From Streptomyces sp. NBC_00461 (lineage in GTDB: Bacteria; Actinomycetota; Actinomycetes; Streptomycetales; Streptomycetaceae), in NCBI RefSeq assembly GCF_036013935.1, contig NZ_CP107902.1, positions 682,001-746,000 of the forward strand: a DNA stretch of 64,000 bases, in the 5' to 3' direction. The position numbers were made by a program, and so were the translations under genes. The notes below the pieces were generated by a model. That model was not told where the DNA came from. It saw only the letters and a list, made by a program, of their open reading frames with translations, and did not search any database. Of the stretch, positions 25,865 through 33,615 are shown one piece after another. Position 1 is the stretch's first letter. Every line of letters begins with the position of its first letter.

Positions 25865-27574
25865 ATGCCTCAGGACGTCAAAATCGACCTCCCGTTCCCG
25901 GCCCAGCCAAACGCCCCGCTCCAGCCCGCAGAGGCGGGGAACGCTCTGGCCCGCCTCCTGGTAAAACGCATCGATGGGAGCACGGAGCAGTACCGAAGGT
26001 CCCAGAACGCCGCTCAGCAGCGGCTGGACGCACTCGGATCCCGCCACTCCAGCACCACGCTGCAGGTGGAGGGAGCCCTCCATCTGGCGCAGCCCACGTT
26101 CCTTCCCCCCGACGAGGAGGGCTACGCCAGGTTGAGGCACCTCGACGCCAGCCTGCGCACGATCGAAGCAGCCTTCCCCCAGGTCAGCATCGATATTGAG
26201 GTCTGCCGACTGACCTGCACGATGCTGGAAGGGGCTTGGCGGAGCCGGGCACTCACCCCGCCCCGCGAGGCGGAGCAAACGACCGTCTGCTCCTGCCCGC
26301 TGTGCCGTCGGCTGCCCACGCCCCCCGCACGCACGCTGGGTGACTACAGTTGGCGGCAGAGCGCCGGTCGTCCCCTCGCCATCAAGACCTGGCCGTACCG
26401 CCGGGAACTCGACAGCGTCCTGACCGGTGGATGGTCCTGGACCCGGCAGATGAACGACCTTGAACGAGACCTTGGCCACCGCCACCGCTTCGAAGACGAC
26501 ATCCTCGTCTTCCACGAATACAAACGCGTGATCGAGACCATCGATACAACGCGCCTCACCCAACTCGTCGAAGGCCGCTTGGCCGAGAATTTCAGCACCA
26601 ACAGCGCACGGGCCCTGATCAGCGGACTCTTCGCAGCCCACAAGCGATCCGTCGACGAATACTGGCTCCAACAGCACCACGCGGGCCGCGTCACGCTCCC
26701 CCAGACCAACCCACTCAGCCAGAGCACCTACTCAATCCTGCAGATGCTGGACTGCCTGTTCTGGCACGTCTCACCCGACACCGAACTCTGGCAGGAAGAA
26801 CACCTCGCCTCCCTGCTGCTGTGCCGCGTCATCGACGACATGACCGACGTACGAGCCGACGCCCTCACCGGCGAGATAAGCAACTTCTGGCTCGCCGACA
26901 TGCCCACCCACGCCAAGGCCTTCTACGCCGCCTGCGCCATAGCCCTCGTCAAGTACGGCTGCACGCCCGAGGCGCACACCCCGATGTGGAACACCTGGCT
27001 GATGGCCACCACCATCACCTGGATGGGGCTCACGGGCCGCCACGCCCTATGGTTCGACGGCATCACCCAGGGCCTCCCTCCGGCCGAGGATTGCCCGCTT
27101 TGCGATCTGCAGCCCAACGCATGCAGCGGCATCCTCACCCACGGCGCCACCCTCACCATCGCCCCGCGGCCCACCGCACCGGCACTGAGCACCCGGACCG
27201 CCGAGCTGTCCGCACGCTGCCGCGCCCAATACCCCAAGACATGGGCCCTCTTTGACGCCGAACTCCATGCCTTCGAAGCACTGCACGGCCCCTGGAACGG
27301 CAACATCGACAGCACATGGGAGATCCTGCGCCGCACCTACATCGCCGCCGTGGAGGCATCCAGCGCCGCACCGTCCCTGGCCCGCGCTCGTGATGTCCAA
27401 CAAGACGCCGGCGTAGTCGGATCTGAAATGTTTCACACCCTGCACGACCCTCAGACCGGGAGGGAAGACACCACACTGCTCGCCTACATGTTCGCCGGCG
27501 CCCACCCGCATTTCCTCTGGAACGCCACGGGATACCGTCCCACGGGCGTCGAAGGCGACTGGCTCGACGGCTGA
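25865..27574 (+). CDS. unrecognised 569-residue protein with DDxxD and Cys-rich motifs
   Basis: I do not recognise this protein with confidence. It reads as largely alpha-helical and cytosolic, without signal peptide or membrane helix. Two Cys-rich motifs stand out: CSCPLC (about 142-147) and CPLC-x6-C (about 410-420), which together could bind a metal or form disulfides. An acidic motif DDMTDVRAD (about 324-332) sits at the end of a hydrophobic helix (HLASLLLCRVI) and is followed by GEISNFW; this resembles the Mg-binding DDxxD helix of class I terpene synthases and prenyltransferases, but I do not find a clear second NSE-type motif. Base composition is visibly less G+C-rich than its neighbours. 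The start ATG has GGAAGGAAGC upstream. It stands alone, followed by a decayed IS982-type transposase, so it is probably horizontally acquired. Confidence 0.8.
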   Translation: MPQDVKIDLPFPAQPNAPLQPAEAGNALARLLVKRIDGSTEQYRRSQNAAQQRLDALGSRHSSTTLQVEGALHLAQPTFLPPDEEGYARLRHLDASLRTIEAAFPQVSIDIEVCRLTCTMLEGAWRSRALTPPREAEQTTVCSCPLCRRLPTPPARTLGDYSWRQSAGRPLAIKTWPYRRELDSVLTGGWSWTRQMNDLERDLGHRHRFEDDILVFHEYKRVIETIDTTRLTQLVEGRLAENFSTNSARALISGLFAAHKRSVDEYWLQQHHAGRVTLPQTNPLSQSTYSILQMLDCLFWHVSPDTELWQEEHLASLLLCRVIDDMTDVRADALTGEISNFWLADMPTHAKAFYAACAIALVKYGCTPEAHTPMWNTWLMATTITWMGLTGRHALWFDGITQGLPPAEDCPLCDLQPNACSGILTHGATLTIAPRPTAPALSTRTAELSARCRAQYPKTWALFDAELHAFEALHGPWNGNIDSTWEILRRTYIAAVEASSAAPSLARARDVQQDAGVVGSEMFHTLHDPQTGREDTTLLAYMFAGAHPHFLWNATGYRPTGVEGDWLDG

Positions 27575-27630
27575 TGCCTCAATCCGTTCCAGAAACCCGG
27601 TAGCTGGCGGGGGGGACGTCGCGCCACGTC

Positions 27631-27837
27631 GGCCACGAGTTCGAGCACGACCTCGCCGGCCCTGAGCTGGCATTTCTGCGGCCGGCCCGCAAAGGGGAAC
27701 CGAACGGGCCGGATCGCACCTGTTCAGACCGTTCCGACGGACCATCGGATCGACCAACCAGACCTTCAAGGGCCGGCCCAACCTGAAACGACGCGGCGGC
27801 AGGAGCCCTGCCGGAGTCACCGTCCGCGTCCTGACCA
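27631..27837 (+). pseudogene. frameshifted remnant of IS982-family transposase C-terminus
   Basis: One frame (27631-27716) reads GHEFEHDLAGPELAFLRPAR followed by a Lys-Gly-Glu, and the next frame (27717-27837) continues with RRTIGSTNQTFKGRPNL and RGGRSPAGVTVRVL. Together these match the C-terminal part of IS982-type transposases ('LRQxIESxNxTFKGQLxLExHGGRTxxGVxxRVLQ'). The frame change near 27716, missing N-terminus and loss of the terminal 'LLALTAAIWHN' show it is dead. No terminal repeats could be paired. The remaining bases to 27955 hold no gene I can support. Confidence 0.7.
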
Positions 27838-27955
27838 CCGGACCGGCCGCTACGCCGCCGCCAAGGAGGACCCGGTGCCCGCGGCCGAACTCCCCGGACG
27901 CGGCTCGGTGGACGACCTGCTGAGCGTGCGAGCGACCGCCCGCACCCCCGCACGG

Positions 27956-27986
27956 CGCTGCCCGGCCGGAAACCGGCCGGGCAGCG
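27956..27986 (-). terminator. perfect 14-bp hairpin terminator of the conservon
   Basis: A 14-bp perfect stem (27956-27969 with 27973-27986) closes an AAA loop, ending 15 bases past the stop codon of the conservon P450. This is one of the strongest hairpins in the window and is well placed to end the five-gene conservon transcript. Confidence 0.8.
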
Positions 27987-28001
27987 GTCCCCTGGCGTGG
28001 C

Positions 28002-29249
28002 CTAGACGGTGAACTCGACCGGCAGACTGTCCAGCCGAAACTCCCACGTGGAGGCGGTCGAGCCGAGTTCCTCCGGCGGTACGGCCAGGCGCAGGCCCGT
28101 CAGCCGGTGCAGCAGGACGTCCACGCCGACCTCGATGATGGACTGGCCGATGCTCTGCCCGGGGCACTCGTGGGGACCGGAGCTGAAGGCCAGGTGCGAC
28201 TGGTTGCCCTGGACCGCGACGCCCTCGTCCCGGATCTCCGGGTCGACATTGCCCGCGGCGAGGCCGAGGAGGAGCAGGTCGCCCTCCTCGATGTCGTGCC
28301 CGCCGAGTTCCAGCTCGCTGGCGGCGAACCGCCCCGGCAGGACAGCCAGCGGCGGGGTGTTCCACATGACCTCCTCCACCACGGCGGACACGTTCAGCTG
28401 ACCGCTGATCAGCCCGGACAACCGCGCCGTGTCGGTCAGGAGCAGCTGCAGCACCCGGGCCAGCAGGTTACTGGTCGTGGTGTGGGCGGCGATCAGCACC
28501 AGGCGCAGATGGCTGACGACCTCGTCCTCGTCCAGCGCCGCCGGGTGCTCCAGCAGGGCGGTGGTGAAGTCCGAGCCCGGTTCGGACCGCTTGCGCTGGG
28601 CGAGTTCGCCCAGGATCTGCATGATGCGGTCGTTGTGTACGAGGGCGTCCGCGCCGCCCTTGAAGACCTGGGCGCACGACTCGACCAGGCGTAGCCCGTC
28701 CGCCTTGGGAAGGCCCAGGATCCGGGTGAGCACGAGCATCGGCAGGTGCTCGGCGTAGTCGGCCACCAGGTCGGCGTGCCCGGCGTCGGCGAACTCGTCG
28801 ATCTGCTGGTTCGCGAAGTACGTGGCGTGCCGCCGGATGCCGCGGCTCGAGGCGGCCAGCAGTCCGTCGGTGACCGCGCCACGAAGCCTGCGGTGCGGCT
28901 CTCCGTCCTGGGAGACACAGTCGGGCCGCCAGCCCAGCATCGGCACCAGTGGCGAGGTCTCCGCTATGCGGCCCTCTCGCCAGTCCCGCCAGATGCGGGC
29001 GTCCCGGCTGAACTGACGAGGGCTGTCCAGCACCCGCCGGTTGTCGCGGTAGCCGAGCACCAGCCAGGCGGGAACGTCACCCTCCAGCAGCACCGGCGCG
29101 ACAGAGCCGTGCTCCTTGCGCAGCCGTTCGTAGATGGCCTGCGGGTCGGTGGCCGCGTCCGGGCCGTACAGGCGCGTGACTTCTGCCCCGCCGTGCGCGA
29201 CAGGGCACCCGCGGGGCGCGTCGGGGCCGTTTAAAGTCTGGTCGTTCAT
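28002..29249 (-). CDS. cvnE: conservon cytochrome P450 (CvnE, CYP157-like, ExxR motif altered)
   Basis: A 415-residue P450 closing the conservon. The heme loop is clear (FSSGPHECPGQ, about 355-365). The I-helix reads AAHTTTSN in place of AGxET, and the K-helix ExxR is EVMW (Glu about 293, Trp replacing Arg). Loss of ExxR is a known feature of the CYP157 family found in S. coelicolor conservons, so this is likely lineage-typical rather than damage. The ATG overlaps the stop of cvnD by 4 bases (ATGA), implying translational coupling. Its redox function, if any, is unproven; it may play a signalling or structural role. Confidence 0.92.
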   Translation of the reverse strand: MNDQTLNGPDAPRGCPVAHGGAEVTRLYGPDAATDPQAIYERLRKEHGSVAPVLLEGDVPAWLVLGYRDNRRVLDSPRQFSRDARIWRDWREGRIAETSPLVPMLGWRPDCVSQDGEPHRRLRGAVTDGLLAASSRGIRRHATYFANQQIDEFADAGHADLVADYAEHLPMLVLTRILGLPKADGLRLVESCAQVFKGGADALVHNDRIMQILGELAQRKRSEPGSDFTTALLEHPAALDEDEVVSHLRLVLIAAHTTTSNLLARVLQLLLTDTARLSGLISGQLNVSAVVEEVMWNTPPLAVLPGRFAASELELGGHDIEEGDLLLLGLAAGNVDPEIRDEGVAVQGNQSHLAFSSGPHECPGQSIGQSIIEVGVDVLLHRLTGLRLAVPPEELGSTASTWEFRLDSLPVEFTV

Positions 29250-29851
29250 CGGGGCTCCAGTGCGACGGGGGAGCGATCCTTCAAGTGACGTATCAGCGCG
29301 ACGAGCACGTCACGGCTGGAGGCCCGGTCGCGGGCGTCGCAGGCCACGACCGGGATGTGCTCGGGGATGTCCAGGGCGTCCCGGATCTCCTCGACCGGGT
29401 AGTCCTTGGAATCGGGGAAGACGTTCAGCGCGACGACGAAGGGGACGTTCTGCCGCTCCATCTCCTCTATCGCGCGGAAGCTGGAAGCCAGACGCCGGGT
29501 GTCGACCAGGACGACCGCGCCGAGCGCGCCCTTGAACAGGCCGTTCCACAGGAACCAGAACCGCTCCTGCCCGGGCGTGCCGAACAGGTACAGCATCAGG
29601 CTGTCATTGAGGCTGATCTTGCCGAAGTCCAGGCTGACGGTGGTCTGGGTCTTCTCGGCGACGCCGATGAGGTGGTCGACGTCGGCACTGGCCTGGGTGA
29701 GCGTCTCCTCGGTGGTCAACGGCTTGATGTCGCTGACCGAGCGGACCATGGTGGTCTTCCCGGTGCCGAAACCGCCGGCGATCATCACCTTCACCGAGCG
29801 GGTGCCACCGTCCGCCGGGCGGCCGGGGTGGTCAAAGCCGTTCAAGTCCAC
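29246..29851 (-). CDS. cvnD: conservon GTP/ATP-binding protein (CvnD)
   Basis: A 201-residue small GTPase-like protein. The P-loop is GGFGTGKTT near residue 22, and a switch-II-like motif FGTPGQERFWFLW follows near 85. Conservon CvnD proteins belong to the MglA-related bacterial small GTPases and work with the roadblock protein CvnB. I place the start at GTG 29851, where the family N-terminus begins; it overlaps the end of cvnC by 20 bases. The downstream P450 start overlaps its stop. Confidence 0.93.
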   Translation of the reverse strand: MDLNGFDHPGRPADGGTRSVKVMIAGGFGTGKTTMVRSVSDIKPLTTEETLTQASADVDHLIGVAEKTQTTVSLDFGKISLNDSLMLYLFGTPGQERFWFLWNGLFKGALGAVVLVDTRRLASSFRAIEEMERQNVPFVVALNVFPDSKDYPVEEIRDALDIPEHIPVVACDARDRASSRDVLVALIRHLKDRSPVALEPR

Positions 29852-30203
29852 TGAGTACCTCCTCAAGGAGCGCGAGGTCGGGCCCGCGGCCGGCGCCGTG
29901 TGCCGGGATGGGGTCACGGGCTTCGACGCGACCTGCCTCCAGCAGATCCGCCAGCAGCACCGCGAGAATGTTGAAGGGCAGTCCGAGGTGGGCGCCGAGT
30001 TCGGCCACCGACAGCGGATCGCGGCAGCGCCGGAGGATGTCCTCGTGCTCGTGCTGCATACCCGGTACGGGGGCGGTCCGGGAGACGATGAGGGTCGCCA
30101 CGTCGAGACTCGACGCCGAACCGCCCGGTCCGCTGCGTCCCCCCGTGAGGACGTAATAACGCTCAAGACCGGACGGCTCCGTGGGCCGGCGGGGAGCACT
30201 CAT
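29832..30203 (-). CDS. cvnC: conservon DUF742 protein (CvnC)
   Basis: A 123-residue DUF742 protein with a predicted winged-helix-like core (HEHEDILRRCRDPLSVAEL through LAVLLADLLEAG). The YYVLTGGR segment near the N-terminus is the family hallmark. In conservons this protein is thought to mediate interactions among the kinase-like, roadblock and GTPase partners. Its ATG overlaps the cvnB stop by 4 bases. Confidence 0.93.
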   Translation of the reverse strand: MSAPRRPTEPSGLERYYVLTGGRSGPGGSASSLDVATLIVSRTAPVPGMQHEHEDILRRCRDPLSVAELGAHLGLPFNILAVLLADLLEAGRVEARDPIPAHGAGRGPDLALLEEVLSGLERL

Positions 30204-30619
30204 CCAGAGTGCTCCTCCACTCGCGGAGTGGTGCCGAGGAGCTCACCCATCCTGCGGGCCATATCCCTCATCTGGTGTCCGAGCAGGCCCTGGTCGAGGC
30301 CCTCCCGGGCGAGGACACCGAGATACGTCTCCACACCCGCCCGTACGACGAAGAGGTGGCCGCCGTCGACCTCGATCATCGCCAGCCGCAGCTGGCCCAG
30401 CGGTCCGCCGTGCCGGGAGAACTGCTCGGCGACCGGCTGGGCCAGGGCCTGCAGTCCGGCCACCACAGCGGCGAACCGGTCCACGTCGTCGGGGTCTTCG
30501 GCCCCAAAGGAGGTGATGGCCTTGCCGTCACTTGAGGCGACGAGGGCGAAACGGATCTCCGGGATGGACTCCACCAGATCGCGCAGCGCCCAGCTCACGT
30601 CGGTTCCCTGTTGCGTCAT
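30200..30619 (-). CDS. cvnB: conservon roadblock/LC7 protein (CvnB)
   Basis: A 139-residue roadblock/LC7-domain protein (VPEIRFALVASSDGK-like start, FVVRAGVETYLGVLA core). Such proteins act as GTPase-activating or scaffolding partners of MglA-like GTPases, here CvnD. It starts at ATG 30619, 5 bases after the cvnA stop, and overlaps cvnC. Confidence 0.93.
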   Translation of the reverse strand: MTQQGTDVSWALRDLVESIPEIRFALVASSDGKAITSFGAEDPDDVDRFAAVVAGLQALAQPVAEQFSRHGGPLGQLRLAMIEVDGGHLFVVRAGVETYLGVLAREGLDQGLLGHQMRDMARRMGELLGTTPRVEEHSG

Positions 30620-30624
30620 GTGGA

Positions 30625-32373
30625 CTAGTCGCTCTCTTCAGTGCGGTGCTCGGTGGACTGGCTGCCGGCGGGCGCCGTGTCCTCCGTGGTGTACTCCTCG
30701 CCTGTCTCGCGGCCGGCGGTGGCGAAGGCCGCCAGGCCGGTGAACGAGGCGTCCGGCGGGACGGCGGGGACAGCGGTCTCCTCCGTCCGCTCGGTGCGCT
30801 CGACCGGCTGGCGCCGTGCCGCGTCCTCCCCCTCGTGCCGCTTGCTGCGGCGCCGGGGCAGTCCGCCGGGCGTGGTGTCCACCGTCACGGCTGCCTCGGC
30901 CACCGGCTGGGCGGGGGCCGGCTGGGCGGGTGCCGACGTGCGCACGGGGGCGGCCGCGGCGGGTTGAGCCGCTGGGGCCGCCGCAGTGGTGGAGGCGCCC
31001 GCGGGCAGCGGGCTGAAGTACTTGTGCGGGACCACGACCACCACCGAAGTACCGAGCCAGGGCGAGTCCGCGAAGGTGACGCGGATGCCATAGCGGCGGG
31101 CGAGGGCACCCACGACACGCAGACCGATGTTGGCATCCTCGGAGATACCGCCGATGCCGGGTCCGGCCGCGGTGCCGGTGAGAGCCTCCTGGGCCTCGCG
31201 CTTCTTCTCCTCGCTCAGACCCTTGCCGGAGTCCTGGATCTCGATGCCGACACCGTTGGGCACCTCCTTGCCGGAGACGAGCACGGGCTCGCTGGGCGGC
31301 GAGTAGCGGGCCGCGTTGTCCAGCAGCTGCGCGAAGATCAGCGTGAGGTGGTCCACCAGGCCGCCGTCCACGCCGAGTTCGGGCAGATGGCGGACCTCGA
31401 TACGGTGGAAGTCCTTGATCCGGCCGATGCCGCCGCGCACCACGCTGAGCAGGCGCTGCGGCTCCTGCCACTGCCGGCCCGGCCGGTCCGAGCCACCGAG
31501 CACACCGATGCTCGCGGCGAGCGAGTCGGCGGGGCCTAGCTCCTGGTCGAGTTCCATCAGGCCGCGGGCCACGGAGGGCAGCCGCCCGTGCTCGCCCTGC
31601 ATCTCGTGCAGCCGGCCACGGAGCTTGCCGGTCAGCACGTGGATACGGTTGCCGATGCTGATGACGGCCTGCTCGGCGGAGGTCGAGCGGTTGAACTCCT
31701 CCTCGACGCCGATCAGGGCCGTGCGCAGCGCCTTGCGAAGTTCGGCCTGCAGGTCGGCGCTGACCTTGGCGCACTGGTTGGCCGCGGGCAGCAGGTCGTC
31801 GATGGCGTCACCGGCGCGAAGCTGCCGCAGCGCTTCGGGCAGCTGCTCGTTGGCGAGCCGGGCGACCGCGTCGTGCTGGTGGGCGAGCTGCTCCCGCCAG
31901 ACCTCGCCCTGATCGGCGAGCTGGGCCTCGTACGACGTGGCCTGCTCGGCGAGGCGTGCCTCGAAGGCCCGTGCCTGTTCGGCGAGTTGGGCGTCGTACG
32001 ACGAGGTCTGCTGGGCCAGCTGCGCCTCGTAGGCGCCGGACTGGTCGGTGAGCTGTGCCTCCAGCGCGCCGCGGTCGGCGCTGAACTTCCGCTCCAGGCC
32101 CGCGACATGCTGCTGCCACTGCTGCGAGTGCTCGGCCTGCGTGGTGCGGAAGGCACCCTCGGTGCGGTTCAGCTGCGTGCGGGTGCGAATCAGCAGCCGT
32201 ACGCACACGGCGCTGGCCGCGGTGGCGGCGACACCCGCGGCACCGGCGGCTATTCGCTCGGAGCTCATGAACGTTGCGGCAACCGTCCCGCCTCCTAAGG
32301 CCAGCGGCATCAACCACCAGCTGTACCAGGCGACAGGGGCCCGCGCCGCCGGCGGCGGAGTGGCGAGTTCCAT
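30625..32373 (-). CDS. cvnA: conservon sensor histidine-kinase-like protein (CvnA) with 11-residue-repeat coiled coil
   Basis: A 582-residue protein. Two N-terminal transmembrane helices (about 15-36 and 41-62) have almost no external loop, so no extracytoplasmic sensor domain is present. A coiled coil with five perfect 11-residue repeats (about 105-159) follows. The HATPase_c domain (about 340-455) has N-box HLTLIFAQLLDNAARYSPP and G-boxes DSGKGL and NIGLRVVGALA. The C-terminal 120 residues are Pro/Ala- and Glu-rich and look disordered. I find no convincing phospho-acceptor H-box, in keeping with conservon kinases acting outside classic two-component pairs. ATG 32373 is preferred over 32379 because TAAGG precedes it by 6 bases. 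Confidence 0.92.
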   Translation of the reverse strand: MELATPPPAARAPVAWYSWWLMPLALGGGTVAATFMSSERIAAGAAGVAATAASAVCVRLLIRTRTQLNRTEGAFRTTQAEHSQQWQQHVAGLERKFSADRGALEAQLTDQSGAYEAQLAQQTSSYDAQLAEQARAFEARLAEQATSYEAQLADQGEVWREQLAHQHDAVARLANEQLPEALRQLRAGDAIDDLLPAANQCAKVSADLQAELRKALRTALIGVEEEFNRSTSAEQAVISIGNRIHVLTGKLRGRLHEMQGEHGRLPSVARGLMELDQELGPADSLAASIGVLGGSDRPGRQWQEPQRLLSVVRGGIGRIKDFHRIEVRHLPELGVDGGLVDHLTLIFAQLLDNAARYSPPSEPVLVSGKEVPNGVGIEIQDSGKGLSEEKKREAQEALTGTAAGPGIGGISEDANIGLRVVGALARRYGIRVTFADSPWLGTSVVVVVPHKYFSPLPAGASTTAAAPAAQPAAAAPVRTSAPAQPAPAQPVAEAAVTVDTTPGGLPRRRSKRHEGEDAARRQPVERTERTEETAVPAVPPDASFTGLAAFATAGRETGEEYTTEDTAPAGSQSTEHRTEESD

Positions 32374-32501
32374 CTGCATCCTTACGAGCAACACGATCGA
32401 ACAGGGGGAGTGTGCAAGGGGGAGCTGCACTGATGCATGCATACGCACCACGAAAAGACCGTCAACGAACAAGTCAACTCGCAGCGCCGATCGGGAGCTT
32501 A

Positions 32502-32517
32502 TCGGGTTTGAACCCGA
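32502..32517. promoter_or_regulatory. 7-bp inverted repeat upstream of cvnA
   Basis: TCGGGTT (32502-32508) and AACCCGA (32511-32517) form a compact palindrome with a TG centre, 129 bases upstream of the cvnA start. It could be an operator. It also resembles a tRNA T-arm, but nothing around it folds as a tRNA. The rest of 32374-32627 contains no gene I can support. Confidence 0.3.
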
Positions 32518-32627
32518 AAGGATCAATCTCGAACGCCTGCGGAAGTGAGGGTTCCATCACTCTCAGACAGCAGCTCACACATCGATAAATACCTTTGCCT
32601 ACCTGAGGGGCGTCGTCGCGGCCGCGA

Positions 32628-32670
32628 TTGACTTCCTGGACAGGTGTCCATCTATAGTGGACACCTGTCC
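32628..32670 (+). promoter_or_regulatory. promoter with TetR-type palindromic operator
   Basis: Two perfect 13-bp arms (32638-32650 and 32658-32670) surround a 7-base spacer (TCTATAG). Each arm is itself a GGACA-N2-TGTCC palindrome. A -35-like TTGACT (32628-32633) lies just left of the operator and a -10-like TATAGT (32653-32658) in its centre, so a bound repressor would block polymerase. The DUF1304 ATG is 19 bases downstream. The TetR gene of the same operon is the natural ligand, implying autoregulation. Confidence 0.8.
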
Positions 32671-32688
32671 AAGAAATGGAGTCCGATG

Positions 32689-33051
32689 ATGGAGACGGTT
32701 GCGAACGTGCTGGTCGGTCTGGTGGCCGCCCTGCACGCCTACATCCTGGTGATGGAGATGTTCCTGTGGCAGAAGAAGCCCGGGCGTGCGCTGCACGGGT
32801 TCGACCGGGAGATGGCGCGGGCGACCGCACCGATGGCCGCCAACCAGGGGCTCTACAACGGCTTTCTCGCGGCCGGTCTGGTCTGGGGTCTGATCGCGGC
32901 GGACCCGACCGGGTTCCGGGCGCAGGTGTTCTTCCTGAGCTGCGTCGTGGTCGCTGGTGTCTACGGCACCGTGACGGCCAACCGCCGCATCCTGTTCGCT
33001 CAGGCGCTGCCCGGCGCACTCGCCCTGGCCGCCGTCCTGATCGCGCGGTGA
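32689..33051 (+). CDS. DUF1304 membrane protein
   Basis: A 120-residue protein with four hydrophobic helices matching DUF1304 (YwdK-like): ANVLVGLVAALHAYILVMEM, the NQGLYNGFLAAGL motif, then VVVAGVYG and a final helix. Function is unknown. ATG 32689 is chosen for its 7-base spacing from GGAG (32686 is equally in frame). Its TGA overlaps the GTG of the TetR gene, so the two are translationally coupled and presumably controlled by the upstream operator. Confidence 0.9.
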   Translation: METVANVLVGLVAALHAYILVMEMFLWQKKPGRALHGFDREMARATAPMAANQGLYNGFLAAGLVWGLIAADPTGFRAQVFFLSCVVVAGVYGTVTANRRILFAQALPGALALAAVLIAR

Positions 33052-33611
33052 GCCGCCCCGCACCCGAGGACCCGCGGGCCGCACGCACCCGGGCGCGGCT
33101 GCGGGAGGCACTGCTCGCGGAGTGCGCCGAGCGGCCCCTCGTGGAGGTCGGCGTGGCCGCCCTGGTGCGCCGGGCCGGGGTCGGCCGGGCCACGTTCTAC
33201 GTCCACTACGCCGACCTGGAGGCGCTGGCGGTCGACGCGTGCGCGGACGTCGTACGGGAGGCCGTGGAGGCACTGCACTCCTGGCAGGGACGGCCGGACC
33301 CGGTGCACGCGCCGCCCGCGCTCGCCGAGTTCTTCGGCTCGCTCGCCCCGCACGCCGGCCTGTACCGCGCGCTGCTGACCCCGGGCGGCGGCGGGCCCCT
33401 CGGCCGGGTGCTGCACCGGGACCTGCGCGCCTACAGCCTGCGCGAACGCGAACGGGCGGGCGCGGCGGACGCACCCCTGGTCGCGTCGGCCGTGGCCGCG
33501 ACCTTCGCCGGTGTCCTGGCCGACTGGCTGCACGGGCTCCTGGACGCCGACGCCGCCCAGATCGCCGACGAGGTGTGGCAGCTGCTGGTGGCGCTGCACG
33601 CCAGCCGGTGA
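33048..33611 (+). CDS. TetR-family repressor of the DUF1304 operon
   Basis: A 187-residue TetR regulator: helix-turn-helix at about 25-55 (VGVAALVRRAGVGRATFYVHYADLEAL) and a TetR_C-like effector domain. The GTG start overlaps the DUF1304 stop (GTGA). Together with the strong operator at 32638-32670 this is a typical autoregulated two-gene switch; DUF1304 is the only obvious target. Confidence 0.9.
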   Translation: MSRPAPEDPRAARTRARLREALLAECAERPLVEVGVAALVRRAGVGRATFYVHYADLEALAVDACADVVREAVEALHSWQGRPDPVHAPPALAEFFGSLAPHAGLYRALLTPGGGGPLGRVLHRDLRAYSLRERERAGAADAPLVASAVAATFAGVLADWLHGLLDADAAQIADEVWQLLVALHASR

Positions 33612-33615
33612 CGGG

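Noticed and set aside
32495..32525. GGGTTTGAACCC resembling a tRNA T-loop upstream of cvnA
   Set aside because: No cloverleaf can be folded around it; it is better described as a palindrome.
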